From assembly GCA_020152595.1 (NCBI GenBank), contig JAIGNY010004119.1, positions 23,501 through 87,500 of the forward strand: 64,000 nucleotides of DNA, in the 5' to 3' direction. Under the pieces are notes generated by a model. It was not told where the DNA came from. It saw nothing but the letters and a program-made list of their open reading frames with translations, and did not search any database. A program made the position numbers and the translations under genes. Positions within the stretch are counted from its first letter, which is position 1. The number at the start of each line of letters is the position of its first letter. This stretch comes from Chiridota heheva (taxonomy: Eukaryota > Echinodermata > Holothuroidea > Apodida > Chiridotidae). Below, piece by piece: positions 1 through 13,341 of this stretch.

Positions 1-429
1 GGAGAATTTTTAATGTTTGCAGAAGCTGTAATGTGTAAAAAAAATCTTGTGATGCAATTCTTTCAATTTCCACATATTTCAGTCACTAAAAATTAAAGGT
101 TTTTTCCTGCTAAATTTTGATTACACACTCAAAATCTTTAATGTACATAATTCATTCAATTTCAATATGAAATTTCAATTACTGAAAATCAAGACTGTTT
201 TTGCCTGCTAAATTTTTATTTAGGCTATGATGCAGATTAAAAACTTCTCCCACTCAAATAACATTGGTGAAGAACAATAAATTAACATACGGAAATTCAA
301 AGGTTTTCTCTTTGTGATGTCACAAAATCTTATTTGCATAATTTATATAGTAAGGCATTAAAATTCAAAATGCTGCAATTTGTTGTTATTCTTGTTGCAT
401 ACTTTGTTCAGTTACATGCAGTTAGCTCA
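1..429 (+). repeat. Dispersed repeat family A, partial copy
   Basis: Carries the family hallmarks: ttgcagaag-like start, tttcagtcactaaaaatta, a tttcctgctaaattttgat block and a cacaaaatcttatttgcata block. The same marks recur at 16486, 19677, 26990, 41750, 43500 and 49263 and, reversed, near 50935 and 58560. It runs directly into the minisatellite that follows. Its start is outside the window. Confidence 0.6.
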
Positions 430-1545
430 AATTGTTGATACCTGTCCAGAAATTATGGAAGTAATATTCCAATTGTTTTTGTTTTTTTAAAGATATCTTG
501 GAAGTAATATTCCAATTGGGCTTTTTTTATTCTTCAAGAAATCTTAGAAGTAATATTCCAATTTGGGTTGCTTTTTTAAGAAATCTTGCAGGTAATATTT
601 CAATTTGGTCAATTTTTCTTCTTCAAGAAATCTTGTAAGTAATATTCCAATTCCAATTTGGGTTTTTTTTTTTTAAGAAATCTTGGAAGTAATATTCCAA
701 TTGGGGTTGTTTTTAAAGAAATCTTGCAGGTAATATTCTAATTTGTTGTTTTTTTCTTCTTTAAGAAATCTTGTAAGTAATATTCCAATTCCAATTTGGG
801 TTGTTTTTTCAAGAAATCTTGGAAGCAATATTTCAATTGGGGTTGTTTTTTAAAGAAATCTTGCAGGTAATATTCTATTTTTTTTTTCTTTCTCTTCTTT
901 AAGAAATCTTGTAAGTAATATTCCAATTCCAATTTGGGTTGTTTTTTCAAGAACTCTTACAAGTAATATTCCAATTTGGGTTGTTGTTGTTTTTTCAAGA
1001 AATCTTGCAGGTAATAATCCAATTTGGGGTTTTTTTCTCTCAAGAAATCTTGTAAGTAATATTCCAATTTGGGTTGATTTTTCAAGAAATCTTGCAGGTA
1101 ATATTTCAATTTGGGTTTTTTTTTTTCTTCGAGAAATCTTGTAAGTAATATTTCAATTTGGGTTGTTTTTTTCAAGAAATCATGCAGGTAATGTTCCAAT
1201 TTGGGTTGTTTTTTCAAGAAATCTTGTAAGTAATATTCCAATTGGGATTGTTTTTTCAAGAAGTCTTGTGAATAATATTCCAGTTTTGGTTGTTTTTTCA
1301 AGAAATCGTGCAAGTAATATTCCAATTTTGGTTGTTGTTTTTTCTTTCAAGAAATCTTGTAATAATATTCCAATTTGGGTTGTTGTTTTTTCTTTCAAGA
1401 AATCTTGTAATAATATTCCAATTTGGGTTGTTTTTAAAGAAATCTTGAAAATAATATTCAAATTTGTTTTTGTTTTTTCTTCAAGAAATCTTGCAGGTAA
1501 TATTCCAATTTGGGTTGTTTTTTCAAGAAATTTTGGAAGGAAATA
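430..1545 (+). repeat. Degenerate minisatellite, about 22-24 units of roughly 45-60 bp
   Basis: Unit of the type aagaaatcttgcaggtaat + attccaatttgggttg + tttttt(c), varying in its T-run length and in a tandem attccaattcc insertion. The array creates long artificial Leu/Tyr/Asn-rich open frames on both strands because stops are rare in the unit. It lies downstream of the last exon in the window. Confidence 0.9.
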
Positions 1546-1884
1546 TAAAATCTCTACCAAGATTATAGCACAAAATTCATTCTTCAATATTGATGTAAAT
1601 ATAAACTATACTAATAAACTAGTAAGCTAAAAACAATTATCATCTTCACTGGAAGAAACAAGTGAAATTCCAATGAAAGGATCACTCATGTTGAATATAA
1701 TAAATTTAAATGACTTTACATGGATATTAAAGCAGTCTTTTACATCACTGCCAAAAAACATTCTACAGTGTCTGCAGATTTAAAACATTTTAGTAGTCAT
1801 TACATATTGCTCCAAATGCCCCCAGATAACCTAGGGGTAATTCTACATAATATATGAAGGGCAGAATACTGCATTTCTGCTCAC

Positions 1885-2005
1885 CTTAAGAAAGGCACTT
1901 AATTGTTCCTTGACTTCGTCCTCAGCCGTTCCTACCTGTCCCTCCATCTTTTTAATGTTCTTTTTAATTGTTGATATCTCTGAAGCTACTTGGTCCAGAG
2001 ATATC
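1885..2005 (-). CDS. INF2: INF2-like exon: FH2 post/coiled-coil part
   Basis: One base completes Arg; the exon then reads ISLDQVASEISTIKKNIKKM and, after EGQVGT, EDEVKEQLSAFLK. This is the long FH2 helix in which INF2 has NLEIIRSEASSNLKKLLE. The acceptor is cttttgcag|G and the donor CTTAAG|GTGAGC (phase 0). No following exon could be recognised between 1 and 1884, which is repeat sequence, so the remainder of FH2 lies outside the window. Confidence 0.92.
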
Positions 2006-2171
2006 CTGCAAAAGAAATGAATAAAATTGATTGATGAGAGTTGACAGTGAAGGTCAAATATAGCCAGAGAGATTAAAGAAAATAAAAATGATGCAATTTA
2101 AGTGGTGCAATCTATGGGAAGGTAAACTAAAGGGTGTGAAAGGACAGAGGGTTGGAGAATGAATATACCTA

Positions 2172-2425
2172 GAACAGTGTGGCTCAGTGGTATAATCTGC
2201 GGCTTTCCAACCATAAGATCAGAGGCTTGGGTCCAGTTCCAACATCAAAATTGTGGTCAAGGTTTCTGGTCTCTCATCTGCACTCCCAAATCGTAGTCCA
2301 AAAGCGTTGTGCATTTGACACACAAGACTGGCAGTTGCTGTTGCCAGCATCTGCTATAGCTTGGCGTCAATGCTCCATAAATGAGTCTTACTGAGTTCCC
2401 GTAGGGGGAGATCATGAACAAACAA
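2172..2425 (+). mobile_element. tRNA-headed SINE-like element
   Basis: The start contains an A-box-like segment (gtggctcagtggtata) and, about 45 bases later, a B-box-like segment (gggtccagttcc), the internal RNA polymerase III promoter layout of tRNA-derived SINEs. A non-tRNA body follows with tgcactcccaaatcgtagtc and ends near gttcccgtaggggga. It lies in the intron between FH2 exons, antisense to the host gene. Confidence 0.55.
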
Positions 2426-2562
2426 ACATAACAGAATATTATGGTTGCAATTTGGCTCAACTGAATCAGCTAAAGGCAGAAGCATAGCCTTAGAGAACAT
2501 TTACAATCAATTTGAGTAAAAATCGGTCCAAAAGTTGCTAATGACAATTAATGTTTGTTTCT

Positions 2563-2995
2563 TAGATGAGGCTTTAACGGCACTATGACAGCGAGGCTTA
2601 AATTGCGCATGAGAGGTTAGATAATTCCAGAGGTAGGAAGAAAAGAACATATGGGGAGAAGTATGGGGGCTAAGAGCTAGGAAGCTGGGATCGAAAGAGG
2701 AAGTGCAGGTGTGTAAAAAAAGGGTAAATGTAGGTAGAGGGGGTGGGAGAGGAGAACTAGATATGGTTGTAGAGGGAGGCATGATGAAGGAAGGAGATAA
2801 CTTTAATCGGGAGGGGGTTCTGAAAGAGCTCGGCTATGGAGTTGTGAGGGGTAAGGGAAGCTCTGAGGAAGTTGTACATGGGGCAGGAAAGGAGGACGTG
2901 GGGGACTGTGAGGGGGAAATTGCAATTGTTGCAGAGAGGGGTGGGGGAGCCAGTAAGGAGGTGGGAGTGAGTGACATGGTTGCAGTTATGTGATT
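2563..2995 (-). mobile_element. LINE 3' end fragment (Jockey-like family)
   Basis: Read on the minus strand, this segment matches the tails of the copies at 23620-24010 and 59342-59640 block by block: the gttgcagagagggg region, aagttgtacatggggcagg, ggaggcatgatgaaggaagg, and an end of gccgttaaagcctcat. It covers only the C-terminal/3' untranslated part of the element and is 5'-truncated. It lies in sense orientation with the INF2-like gene. Confidence 0.65.
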
Positions 2996-3019
2996 TTTAC
3001 TTTAAATGTTCTTTCTTAC

Positions 3020-3198
3020 CTTGAAGCCTCAGCGAGATTTCTGATTTCCTTTGGGAAATCAAGGAGTTTCTTGTCATTCTCCTCCGCTACCTCCACCAGG
3101 TAGTGCATGAGTGTGATTCTTGGTTTGTTGGCTTTCGTATCTTGAAGTTTGAGCAAAGATGAAATCTTGAATCCAGCAGCATTTCCTGCAAATCCACC
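3020..3198 (-). CDS. INF2: INF2-like exon: FH2 core motif, second half
   Basis: Reads GGFAGNAAGFKISSLLKLQ, then DTKANKPRITLMHYLVEVAE. Together with the preceding exon this forms the FH2 hallmark GNFMNY-GG-(x)-GFKISSLLKLxDTK, the most conserved block of formins. The following ENDKKLLDFPKEIRNLAEAS corresponds to the helix leading into the post region. The acceptor is cgtcttcag|GG and the donor TCAAG|GTAAG (phase 2); 179 bp. Confidence 0.95.
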
Positions 3199-3254
3199 CT
3201 GAAGACGATATGAAAGAAATTCTTGTCTTAATCAAATTTGATAATTAAATCTAG

Positions 3255-3842
3255 TTAATGGATTAGTTCAGTGGTCACACAAGTTTATCTTATATAAATA
3301 AAAAAAAACCAAGGACTTAAAAAGAAAGAAAATGGTGAAGAAAACATTTTCAAAAATCTTATTTTATTAAGAAGATATTTAAGTTTCAACTTTTGTATTA
3401 TCTGTGTAGATATGACTGGTGTAGGAAATTGGCACTCTATTCCTTACATTTTTAACAATTGTTAATGTACTTTAAAGAAAATGTATTTAATATTCTTATT
3501 ATTTAAAATATTTTTTCTTGAACTTTCTTTAGGTGGGTGGTATATTATAATTACCCTTGCTAGATTCAGTTTTACTACTTTCCTGACATATACAATGGTT
3601 TTAAGCCACAAAATCGTAAGTCTAAATATAATAAAATACATACAGACTTTGAGGAATCTGAGGCTGTGATGTCACAACTAGTCTGATTTCAGTGGTTTCT
3701 ACACAAATAATACCAAACTTTAAAACTTAAATATATCCTTAACAGAATCAAATTTTTGAATGCTTTCTTCACCATTTTGTTCATTTTGAAGTCCTCTTTT
3801 ATATCCGATAAGACTTCCTTGATCCCTGAACTAATCCTTTAA
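3255..3842. mobile_element. Family B foldback/MITE copy (B1)
   Basis: The two ends are inverted copies of each other: left ggattagttcagtggtca followed by tcttatat, aatggtgaagaaaacatt and tgtgtagatatgactg; right the reverse complement, ending accattttgtt, gtcctcttttatat, ctgaactaatccttt. TTAA lies at both edges, imperfect on the left. Sister copies are at 20522-22600 and 25718-26272, with related pieces at 46440-47560. Confidence 0.7.
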
Positions 3843-5516
3843 AGACCTATGGACTGGTAGAAACAATTTTTAAGGGCACTTATTGGTAGGAGCAACTTTC
3901 AAGGGCACTTATTGTGCTAATGTGGAGATGAACATATCAAAAAACTTAACATCTCTGATTCGTCAAAATATTTACCCAAAAACTAACAAGCCAATCAATA
4001 ACCTCCACAGAAGTGACATCACTGGTACGCACGCATGAGATTTGCTGGTGACGTGCCAAGCAAAATCAATTTTAAAAGGTCAAAAGTCATGAAAATATCC
4101 CATTAAAATCAGTATGTTTTATTCCTGTTTTGATAAGCATATCCTTATGTAAATTAGTGATGGATAAATGGGCAGACCTATCGTATTATTATTTTTTAAA
4201 TGTATCTCTATTCTACATCACACCTTCTATAAAGCAATAGAATGCTTCACTTAAAATCACAAAGCACACTTCATCAAAGTAAATTCAGTAATTGAAAACG
4301 ACGAACCTGAATTTTCACACTATAAAAACAAAAGTCTTTTAAAGCGTAAGACGACTTACATAATTCATGAAGTTTCCGGTCATTAGAATCAGAGCCAGGA
4401 ATTCCTGCAGGCTTTTACTTTCCAAGATACCTGTCATGGCATAAAAAAACAACAAAAAAAACATCAATTGCAATCACAAGAGATTACCAGGGCCTCTGAT
4501 GTTCTTTTGAAATGGCGCAGAAGAAAGAAGGGGGAGAAAAAAGGGAGGGGGAGGGGGGGTAGAGAACAAAAGTTGCAGCAAATGAAGGCTTTCTTGTGGA
4601 ATGGAAAAATATGAAGGCCTTGCAATTTTGTCTTGATTATACTTTACCTGAGACATCAAGTCTTACATGTTTTTGCATAAGTTTCCTGCATGAGTTTCAT
4701 GCATAAATAACGGGTTATCTATACAGAGCAGGGGATAATCTTCTAGGGGTCATTACCCCCTCAATTTTTCTGCCTATTTGCTAAACATGTACAAGCCAAA
4801 ATGATCAGCAATCTCAATACCTTATGAAAAAAATTCCTACAAATCTTCTATCATTATCAAAGTAACCATACTGTCTTCACGAAGAAGATTAAATTCGAAT
4901 ATACAGAAATAAATGATTTCACATCTAAAATGTGCAATTACTATCATAATATATTATTTCATAAACTCATCAAAACATATGGCTGGCAGCAAGCAGATAT
5001 CTTTCTTGCTCTCTGAAGACATGTGATTAACTCTTCTAATTCATTGCATTTTTGGGTTTAGGCTTAAATTCTGAGAGAGCAGCATCCTCTTGCACCTCAC
5101 CCCTGGGGATACGTCTGATCATATTCTACTCCAAAACTGGGGCATCACATATCAAATGTCACACATCAAACCTTTTCACCAAACTTAAAATTAAAAAAAT
5201 TACGGTGAAAGTAATACGATCTTTGACTGGAATGTTTGATTTACGGAATTCAATTAACATGTGGGAATTTCAATTTGTGACATTGTTAAGGGATCAAGTT
5301 TCGTAACATACTGCAACAGAGATCGGTGTGGAACATCTTCAAATGTTTGTAACATGTTGACTTTTGCATAACCTCAAAATTGGTTCGAATGCAGTTGCAC
5401 GAACCGTGCTATGTAGCAAGCGTTAATAAACATAGACAAGTCATCCCCCAAAACAACTCATCAGGTTTTTGCTGTTTAAAAACAAACGTTTTTTTCAACA
5501 TGTTAAATCTTAAACT
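3843..5516. other. Intron with little recognisable content, around the 71 bp exon
   Basis: Apart from the exon at 4360-4430, I see only AT-rich intron. There is a G-rich stretch at about 4528-4560 and an approximate repeat of aagggcacttattg near 3870-3912. Short open frames here have no family resemblance. Confidence 0.5.
4360..4430 (-). CDS. INF2: INF2-like exon: FH2 core motif, first half
   Basis: A 71 bp micro-exon: two bases completing Gly plus 23 codons, ILESKSLQEFLALILMTGNF followed by MNY. The GNFMNY sequence is the first half of the FH2 signature GNxxNxG. The acceptor is catgacag|GT and the donor TAT|GTAAGTCG (phase 0). The rest of the signature is on the next exon. Confidence 0.93.
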
Positions 5517-5845
5517 TCAACATCAGCATGTGACAGTAACTTCAACATCAGCATGTGACAGTAACTTCAACATCAGCATGTGACAGTAACTTCAACATCA
5601 GCATGTGACACTAACTTCAACATCAGCATGTGACACTAACTTCAACATCAGCATCTGACAGTAACTTCAACATCAGCATGAGACACTAACTTCAACATCA
5701 GCATGTGACACTAACTTCAACATCAGCATGTGACAGTAACTTCAACATCAACATGTAACAGTAACTTCAACATCAGCATGTGACAGTTACTTCAACATCA
5801 GCATGTGACACTAACTTCAACATCAGCATGTGACACCAACTTCCC
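5517..5845 (+). repeat. 25 bp minisatellite, about 13 copies
   Basis: Unit gtaacttcaacatcagcatg + tgaca, highly regular. Units differ mainly in gtaact/ctaact and in single changes such as acatgtaaca. The edges are sharp: a unique region precedes it, and cttcccccttcttccc follows. Confidence 0.92.
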
Positions 5846-6147
5846 CCTTCTTCCCTCTGTCTTTATCTTGTAATGTTAATTAATGATTTCATCTGAATTG
5901 GCACTTCAATGTTGTTACAACGTAACCTGCATTATGGAGTGTAATTTGAAGGACAATAGCATTCTTACCCTGGGACACTACATTAGATGATTACACAAAT
6001 TAAATTGGACTTCCAATTTTAACAAAAAATAAGCAATAAATGTAGCAAAACTCATTTGAAGTCTTCAAATTATCAAATAAATTATGTTATTAGCCAAAAA
6101 ATGTTGGGTGAGTGCTTATTAGAGCAGCTACGCTTAATATAATAAAA

Positions 6148-6180
6148 ATATATATATATACATATATATATATATAAATA

Positions 6181-6215
<35 letters not shown>

Positions 6216-6238
6216 ACATATATATACACATATACATA

Positions 6239-6269
<31 letters not shown>

Positions 6270-6279
6270 CTATATATAT
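6148..6279. repeat. TA microsatellite, left flank of hAT element
   Basis: Alternating TA interrupted by tatacata and tatatc variants. It stops exactly at the CACTGGCG terminus of the hAT-like element and resumes after the element's other end. Confidence 0.9.
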
Positions 6280-9200
6280 CACTGGCGTAGCCAGAGGGGG
6301 GGCCACGGGGGCCATGGCCCCCCCCAATCCCATATTTACAAAAAATAAATTACACCTATATGCCTATGTATCGTACAGATGCGCATACATGAAATGCGAA
6401 TCTCCCTGCATTCCCTGTAATGTAAATTCGTTGTATCCCTGTAAAACAAAACAAAAAATAATTCAAATTTTAAATGAAATTTTGACGCAATTTTTAATTT
6501 GTCAAGAGCCGTGAACTTGCCAAGCCTGTTCTTACGCGATGCGATGGAAGATAGCGCCATTGTGCTACTGCTTTGCGATAACAAAGTACTACAAGTGCCC
6601 CATTATTTTGCTCAAAACTTTCCACAAATAGAAATCAATTTGTCCAAACTCTGAAGGCGGTAATTAAGTTCGGTTGAACTTGAATTTTGAAAATGTCACT
6701 TTTTGCATATGGTTTTTCAAAAAGGAAAAGGGAAAACACGGATGAAGGTAATGTATGCCCAGTCCAGTAAATATATTAATGATATGTATACATAAGTGAC
6801 CATTTGTTGTTCTTCTATCGTCTTTAATATAGGCTTAGTTCAACGAGTTTTATAAAGCTATTTGTTATCGTCGGTGTGGGTGAGGCAAACACACATTTTT
6901 TTATATATGTTTACAGTCCAAAAAAATAGGATGGCGGGAACAGAAAAAGACGGAAATTTTAGGGTTACTTCATTTTCGACTTCGTAGTGGGGATTTACTT
7001 TTGAAGGACCACTTAAAAACTTCCCATGCTAATGCAACCTACCTATCATCCTTGATTCAAAATGAACCTATTTGCGTTGCTGGTGACATGATTAGGGAAA
7101 GTGTTGTTGCTAACATCAAAAAAAGCACAGTTCTGGTCTATCATAGCTGATGAAACATTGGATCGCCAAAAAAGGGAACAACTGGCAATTGTTATAAGAT
7201 ATGTTTCACCTAGCGATTCTGGAGTTTGGAGATTGCATGAGGACACGGTAATGGTATTGGACTTGATTTCTGACATCAAATCTAATAATCCTGGTGAAAT
7301 TGAGCATAATGAAACCAAGTTGAGTGCAAAGCTATTGGAGAAAGCGTTGCTAAGAAAGATTTGTGAGCTCGGTTTGAATCTGTCTCTTTGTGTGGGACAA
7401 GGCTATGATGGGGCAGGAGCCATGGCCAGTGAACGGGTTGGTGCTTCAGCAACAATAAAAAGGCAGCTCCATTGGCCTTTAATTTTCATTGCGCCATGCA
7501 CTGCCTAAATTTGAGTGCTTCTGCAATGTTGTGCGAGAAATTTCATCGACTTTTCAAGCAAGTGCAAAAAAACGAATCTGTTGAAGAGCCTCATAGAAAG
7601 TGACTGGTATTTCCATGACCAGAAGCACCTGATTACGTTGTGCGAAACACGTTCTGTGGAAGCGACACACAGCAGTTGTAACATTTATGCAACTTTTGAA
7701 ATATACACTAGATGCCTTATCGGAAATCAAATGCTGGGCATCACCTTGCGACAGAAACAAAGCAGAAAGCCTTGAAAAATTGGTGTGCAACTCAGAATTT
7801 GCAGTTGCTTAAGTCATTTTGGAGAAACTGTCAGGATTGATGCTACCAGTTTCCTGAGTCTTACAAACAGTGGGGGGAGATTTATGCCAAGCGTTAGCCT
7901 TAGTAAACCATCTCCAGTCTGTTCTTAAAGAATTGCGAAGTGAAGGAAGTTCCATGACCTGTATCAAAGGCAGAATCAGTCGCACAAGATGTGATAGAGG
8001 TGGAACTGCGAAAACCACGCATTGCAGCTAGAAGCTCATACCGACCAAATGCTCAAACATCGGACAACACCACGAAGGCTATTACAGAGTCAACTTTTTT
8101 TATCCAGCCATAGACTCCATTATTGGAGACCTCAAGCACAGATTTGGACCACATCAACAACAGATTATGAAACTTAACTACCTTGTACCAAATTGTATGG
8201 AATTCGCCAAACAAGCTGACGGTGAGAGGCAGTGGAATGATTTAACTCCTGCTATTGAGGTGTATGCAAGTTTGATCAGAGATCCTTTCATGATTGTTAA
8301 GGGCGAATACATGTTATGGAGGAAGAAATGGGAAAATGTTTCTGTCAAGTCCCGACCATCTGCATCCGTCTGTGCCCTGGATCATTGCTCTGAAATGTTT
8401 CCTAACATATCACTGTTGCTCCAGTTGCTGGCAACTGGCAACTTTGCCAGTGACTTCTGCACAGGCGAGAGAGAGTCTTTTCAAAAATGAAAAGAACCCT
8501 TACAGCTATTCGGTCAATAATGGCGGAAGCCCGACTGGAGGCACTTATTCTATTACAAATTCATAGGGCCCATTGCCCAGGCGTGGAATCAGTCATCGAC
8601 AGATTTGCCATAACATCAGGCGGTTGAATCTAAAATTATGATTTGGTAAGTTTGATTGTCAAATCTTACTTCCAACCTTCGACTCAAGTAACAAGTATGT
8701 ACAATGCCACCTCACTCAACCCCTCATTTTCAATATTCTGGAGTCAAAAATATTGGCCAGGTGTGCAAGTGTGATCAATGATCTTCTGTTTCCTTTACAA
8801 ATATCTTCTTTTGACATGTACCACCCTCCTTCCCCATAAAAACTCGGGAGGCATCAACCCAAACTGCCCCTATATCGCTCATAATAGAGTTTGAATAAAT
8901 TGTACTTGCAAGTATGTGACGGGGCAGGTGGCACAGTTCCCCCAATTTTTGGCAACAAGAATTCGGGCAAAATGTACAGCAAAATTCTGGCAAAATTGTA
9001 AACAATAAAAAAAAACAGCCTCAAATTTGCAAGTTTTTGGCCTGGGAAGTGCCATTTCCGGCAATTTATGGGCAGCATTTATTGGAAAAATTTCTCTGAG
9101 CACGCGCCAACCATGGTGGCGCTCCGCTTAGATACTGTCACGGGTCAAAATTCATACCAATGAGTTAGCCCCCCAAACAAAAAACCTGCCTACGCCAATG
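6280..9200 (+). mobile_element. Decayed autonomous hAT transposon (ZMYM/DUF4371-like transposase)
   Basis: About 2.9 kb with matching ends: CACTGGCGTAGCCAG on the left; the right end is the reverse complement of CATTGGCGTAGGCAGG. The flanking eight bases are ATATATAT on both sides, consistent with an 8 bp hAT target duplication but uninformative inside TA repeats. Transposase remains are plus strand: a short first coding exon at 6694, a DUF4371-type domain at about 6960-7510, and a C-terminal hAT dimerisation segment at about 8390-8640. The gene is broken by several frameshifts and stops, so the copy is inactive. A G-rich subterminal stretch (aggggggggccacgg) is typical of this group. Confidence 0.85.
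6694..8640 (+). pseudogene. hAT transposase pseudogene
   Basis: Starts MSLFAYGFSKRKRENTDE with a GTAATG donor at 6747, which looks like a small first exon. The DUF4371 part has IIADETLDRQKREQLAIVIR and CVGQGYDGAGAMASERVG, both hallmark blocks of transposases of this type (IADET, QGYDGA). The C-terminal part has FPNISLLLQLLAT followed, in another frame, by LPVTSAQARES and then EARLEALILLQIHRAHCP, the hAT dimerisation region. Frame changes occur at about 7110, 7510, 8440 and 8490, so no continuous protein can be made. Function of intact relatives: cut-and-paste transposition with 8 bp duplications. Confidence 0.85.
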
Positions 9201-9890
<690 letters not shown>

Positions 9891-10408
9891 AGAGATTATA
9901 ATGGTAATAATTAACTATCAGATGTACACACTTATTGCAACAAGCAATATAGTAAATGATTTATAAAACTAGCAAACTGTAACAACTAAAAATGGCACAC
10001 TTCATGAATTTTTGTTAGCTTCCAACTTAAGTTTCTCATATTGCTTTAAATTTAGGTCTTGTACTTAATTTAGCAAAAAAATAGTCATATTTTTCTTAAC
10101 CCTGCAGAATATTTTTTCAACATAGGAGTACGTGTATCATCCATTGAGTCCATTTCATACATTTTTTTGTTGTCACATTCTAAAATTAAGATTGGAAAAT
10201 TATGAGGCAAATGACGGGAAATGTTTGAGAAATCAGCCAGGAAAATGGCAGATGTCAATTGAATGGGCCACCAATTTAAGCTTTGCTCCAGGCAAATTTT
10301 TCTTACAATTCCCCCTCCCCTATCTCACCCCAGCACTTAATGTCAAGTTATGCCACTTAGTCCCCACCTCTTTTATCATCCTAGTACAGTAAGTAAATTC
10401 TTCCTTAC

Positions 10409-10509
10409 CCTCACAGGTCTCCACCAGGGTGCTGATGGCGGGTTTCAGGTATGCCAGACTGGATGCATACTCCTCCTTGAAAGTCATCCCGTCAAAGCGC
10501 AACATGAAG
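10409..10509 (-). CDS. INF2: INF2-like exon: FH2 helix segment
   Basis: One base completes the Asn codon from the previous exon; the exon then reads FMLRFDGMTFKEEYASSLAY and LKPAISTLVETCEG. This aligns with the INF2 stretch YQLRIECMLL followed by VRPKAQLVLAACES. The acceptor is cttttgcag|C and the donor GAGG|GTAAGG (phase 1). At 101 bp it is the third-shortest exon here. Its third-position GC is visibly higher than the surrounding intron, as expected for coding DNA. Confidence 0.92.
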
Positions 10510-10864
10510 CTGCAAAAGTGATCAAAAATTTCATTTCACAAAATTGCATTTCCAGTTAGTGTATGTTCATACTGGCATACTTTCATAAAGATTTTATTTT
10601 CACATAGTGAGAATAATCGTACCACTAGAAGATATTGCAGGTACTCCTATCTTTATGAATCCTTATTTATTCTTGACTTCAGCTTACATTCTCAGATCAT
10701 ATTTGAACCTTTTATCTAAAGTGTAACAATGGTATAACAATAGCTGGTTGCTAGTCAATGAATTGTGAAGAGTCTTTTGGGTTGAATGGTGTGGATTACC
10801 CCTGATTTTGAGAAAATCCAGGGTGTTGGGTTGGAGAAGTCTAAGGGCCAAAAGTTCTTTATGT

Positions 10865-11265
10865 CAGTACCAATAGCAATAGGGATCATCTACAGACCAC
10901 AACACATCCATATACCACTTATGACATAAATTCACCAAACGGTTCTTGAAATATCGTGTTTACAAGCTTGTTAACAGAATTTTAAATTTTACATTTAGCC
11001 CGCCTACAAATTAATATTCATGACATTAGCATAAAAACAATAGGGATCATCTACAGACCACAACACATCCATAAACCAAATATGACATAAATCCACTGCA
11101 TGGTTCTTGAAATATCGTGTTTACAATCTTGTTAACAGAATTTAACATTTAGCCCCATCTACTAATTAATATTCATCACATCAGCACCAAAAACAATAGG
11201 GATTATCTACAGACCACAACACATCCATATACCAAGTACACCTAAATCCACTACAGAACTGTTTA
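10865..11265 (+). repeat. Three tandem copies of a ~160 bp dispersed repeat
   Basis: Copies begin agggatcatctacagacc at about 10880, 11042 and 11199, with atatcgtgtttacaagcttg and tttagcccgcctacaaatta inside. The same modules occur in ~290 bp units at 37034-37910, so this is a dispersed family rather than a local duplication. Confidence 0.8.
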
Positions 11266-13341
11266 TTACGCCCAAACCTCGCTACAAATTTTCAGTCTTT
11301 TCACCCGCAAGAACCAGCTCCATTTCGGCAGGTAAGACTTTTAAACTGCTAGAAGCAATTAAGAAACCGACCACAGATAGTTCAGTTATTTTACGCTTCA
11401 GTAATTACGTTCCCAATCATCTATATGCACACAATGGAACTTGTTATGAAGAGCCAGGTATTGTGGATTATGTTACTGCAGGGCCAAGTCATGCATGTAA
11501 TGTGGGGCTGAAAATTCATTTGGACTTTTAAAAGAATGTTTTTATCAGTGAGTTATCAATTTGACTTTGGTTGTTGGACTGAAAATTTATAGCAAGAGTT
11601 ATTCATCATATGTTGAGATATCGTGTTTACAAGCTTCTGTCACAGACACACATACATACACACATGCACACATACATACATGCATGCATACACACACACA
11701 TACATATAAAGAAATAAATGATAGTCACAAGGCTACTGCGCACGTGCCAAAATTCTAAACCAAGTAAGGCTTTAAATGTATTGTATCGTATGTACAGGGT
11801 AAATGCGTAACCTAACTAATGATAGTTGCGTTAGTTAACACATGCAAACACAGTATCAGGGATGTGAGTGAGACAAAAAATTATTTTGAAGATTATGAAT
11901 ATGTAGCACGAATTCTTAGGGGTCAGTTTGACCATACCACAAGCTGAAAAATATATATATATATTTTTTAAAGAATTACTATATTACTATATGCCCTCAA
12001 ATATAATAACAAAAACGTTTACATGCGAAGGATTTATGTTGAAACATGAGAAAGTAATGTATATTTTACTCTGACTATTATTGGAGAAACAACACCTACT
12101 CTCTTCAACAAAACACTTCCAATCAAATTACTAAAAGGTGATGGGTTCGATTCATAGCTGTCATTATTATAATGGACATCATTTTATTTTATAGGCCATT
12201 TTTGTATTAACATGAAGAGTATAACAATTTAGCAATATAATCTTAAATATCTGGTCAAAACATTGTCTCAAATCATGACAAGACAATCAGTAATTGGTTG
12301 GGAACGCCAGACACCACTGGGGCTAATAGCTTAATTCCCACTTCATATTTGTGACTCCCAGGCTTCTACAGTAGGTACAGTGCACCTCAGAATGTCTCAT
12401 CACTCATCATAATGGTCCAAGCGTTATCACACACACACACTCTTGCATGGCTCATACAGCTGTACAGTGTATTTACATTTACAAGTGTATGTATGAAGCA
12501 CATCATGGAAGTTGTCATAGCGTTTCGCCACAGAGGCTTTTTACCGAAAAATCCACCATAACACATCAAAAAACTTCTTCAGATCTTCTTAGTTTGTGCG
12601 GTTTTGAAGTAAGAATTATTTTTGGCAATTTTTCAATGCAAAACGTTCCTCAATAAGAACTTCTTTAAAAAAAACAGTGTGCTCAGCTAGCTGCAAATGA
12701 GTGTAAAAAATATCATATACAGTTTTCTTAGTTTTACTCCATTTTAAGGATTTACTGGTATTTTTGATGTCATGCCTTGCAGGTCATAATTGATATTATT
12801 CTAATATAAAAATATATCATCAAACTCTCTTTTACAATTCAAAATACAATAACATAACAATTACGTTCTATATTGTCCGTGTACACATTACAAAGTATAT
12901 GATTTGTTAGAAATATCAGTCTAGTCTATGCATCACGTCACAGCAATTTGCATACCCTTTTGCCTTGCTAGAGGTTTAGCATTGTTATCCCAAAAAACAT
13001 TCTTCTCCACAACCCGAAAATGTTCCTTTATCTTATACTTTACAGAGATTTCTTCTTTTTTAATGAAACTAAAAAAAGGAAATACATCGTTCAAAAAGAT
13101 AAAAATTGAAAGAAGGCATTGAGACTACTTTTGTTTTTGTGAAACACGATTAAAGAAAGAAGGAGTTAAAACTTTTGCAAAGATTTTTAAAATCTGATTG
13201 GTTCTGACAACCTATGAGTCTTCCCATCAAAAATTCAGTTTTAATGCTACATTTTTTCAAATTTTGGCTACAAAATCTTAGACTGCTAAACCATGAGGGT
13301 TGATTAAACCAGAGGCGGTGAGTAAATCAATTCATACTTAC
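11266..13341. other. Intron without recognised gene
   Basis: Contains a tail of the preceding repeat family (gagatatcgtgtttacaagc near 11613), followed by a CA/TACA microsatellite at about 11642-11705. A lone B-box-like ggttcgattc at 12143 has no matching A box. The rest is AT-rich and I see nothing in it. Confidence 0.5.

Noticed and set aside
738-1630. Open frames of 70-155 codons rich in repeated QDFLKK or VVFSRN
   Set aside because: Frames of the degenerate minisatellite; they exist on both strands, change with unit length and have no splice or start context.
12138-12150. B-box-like ggttcgattc as a tRNA gene
   Set aside because: No A box or foldable cloverleaf at the right distance.
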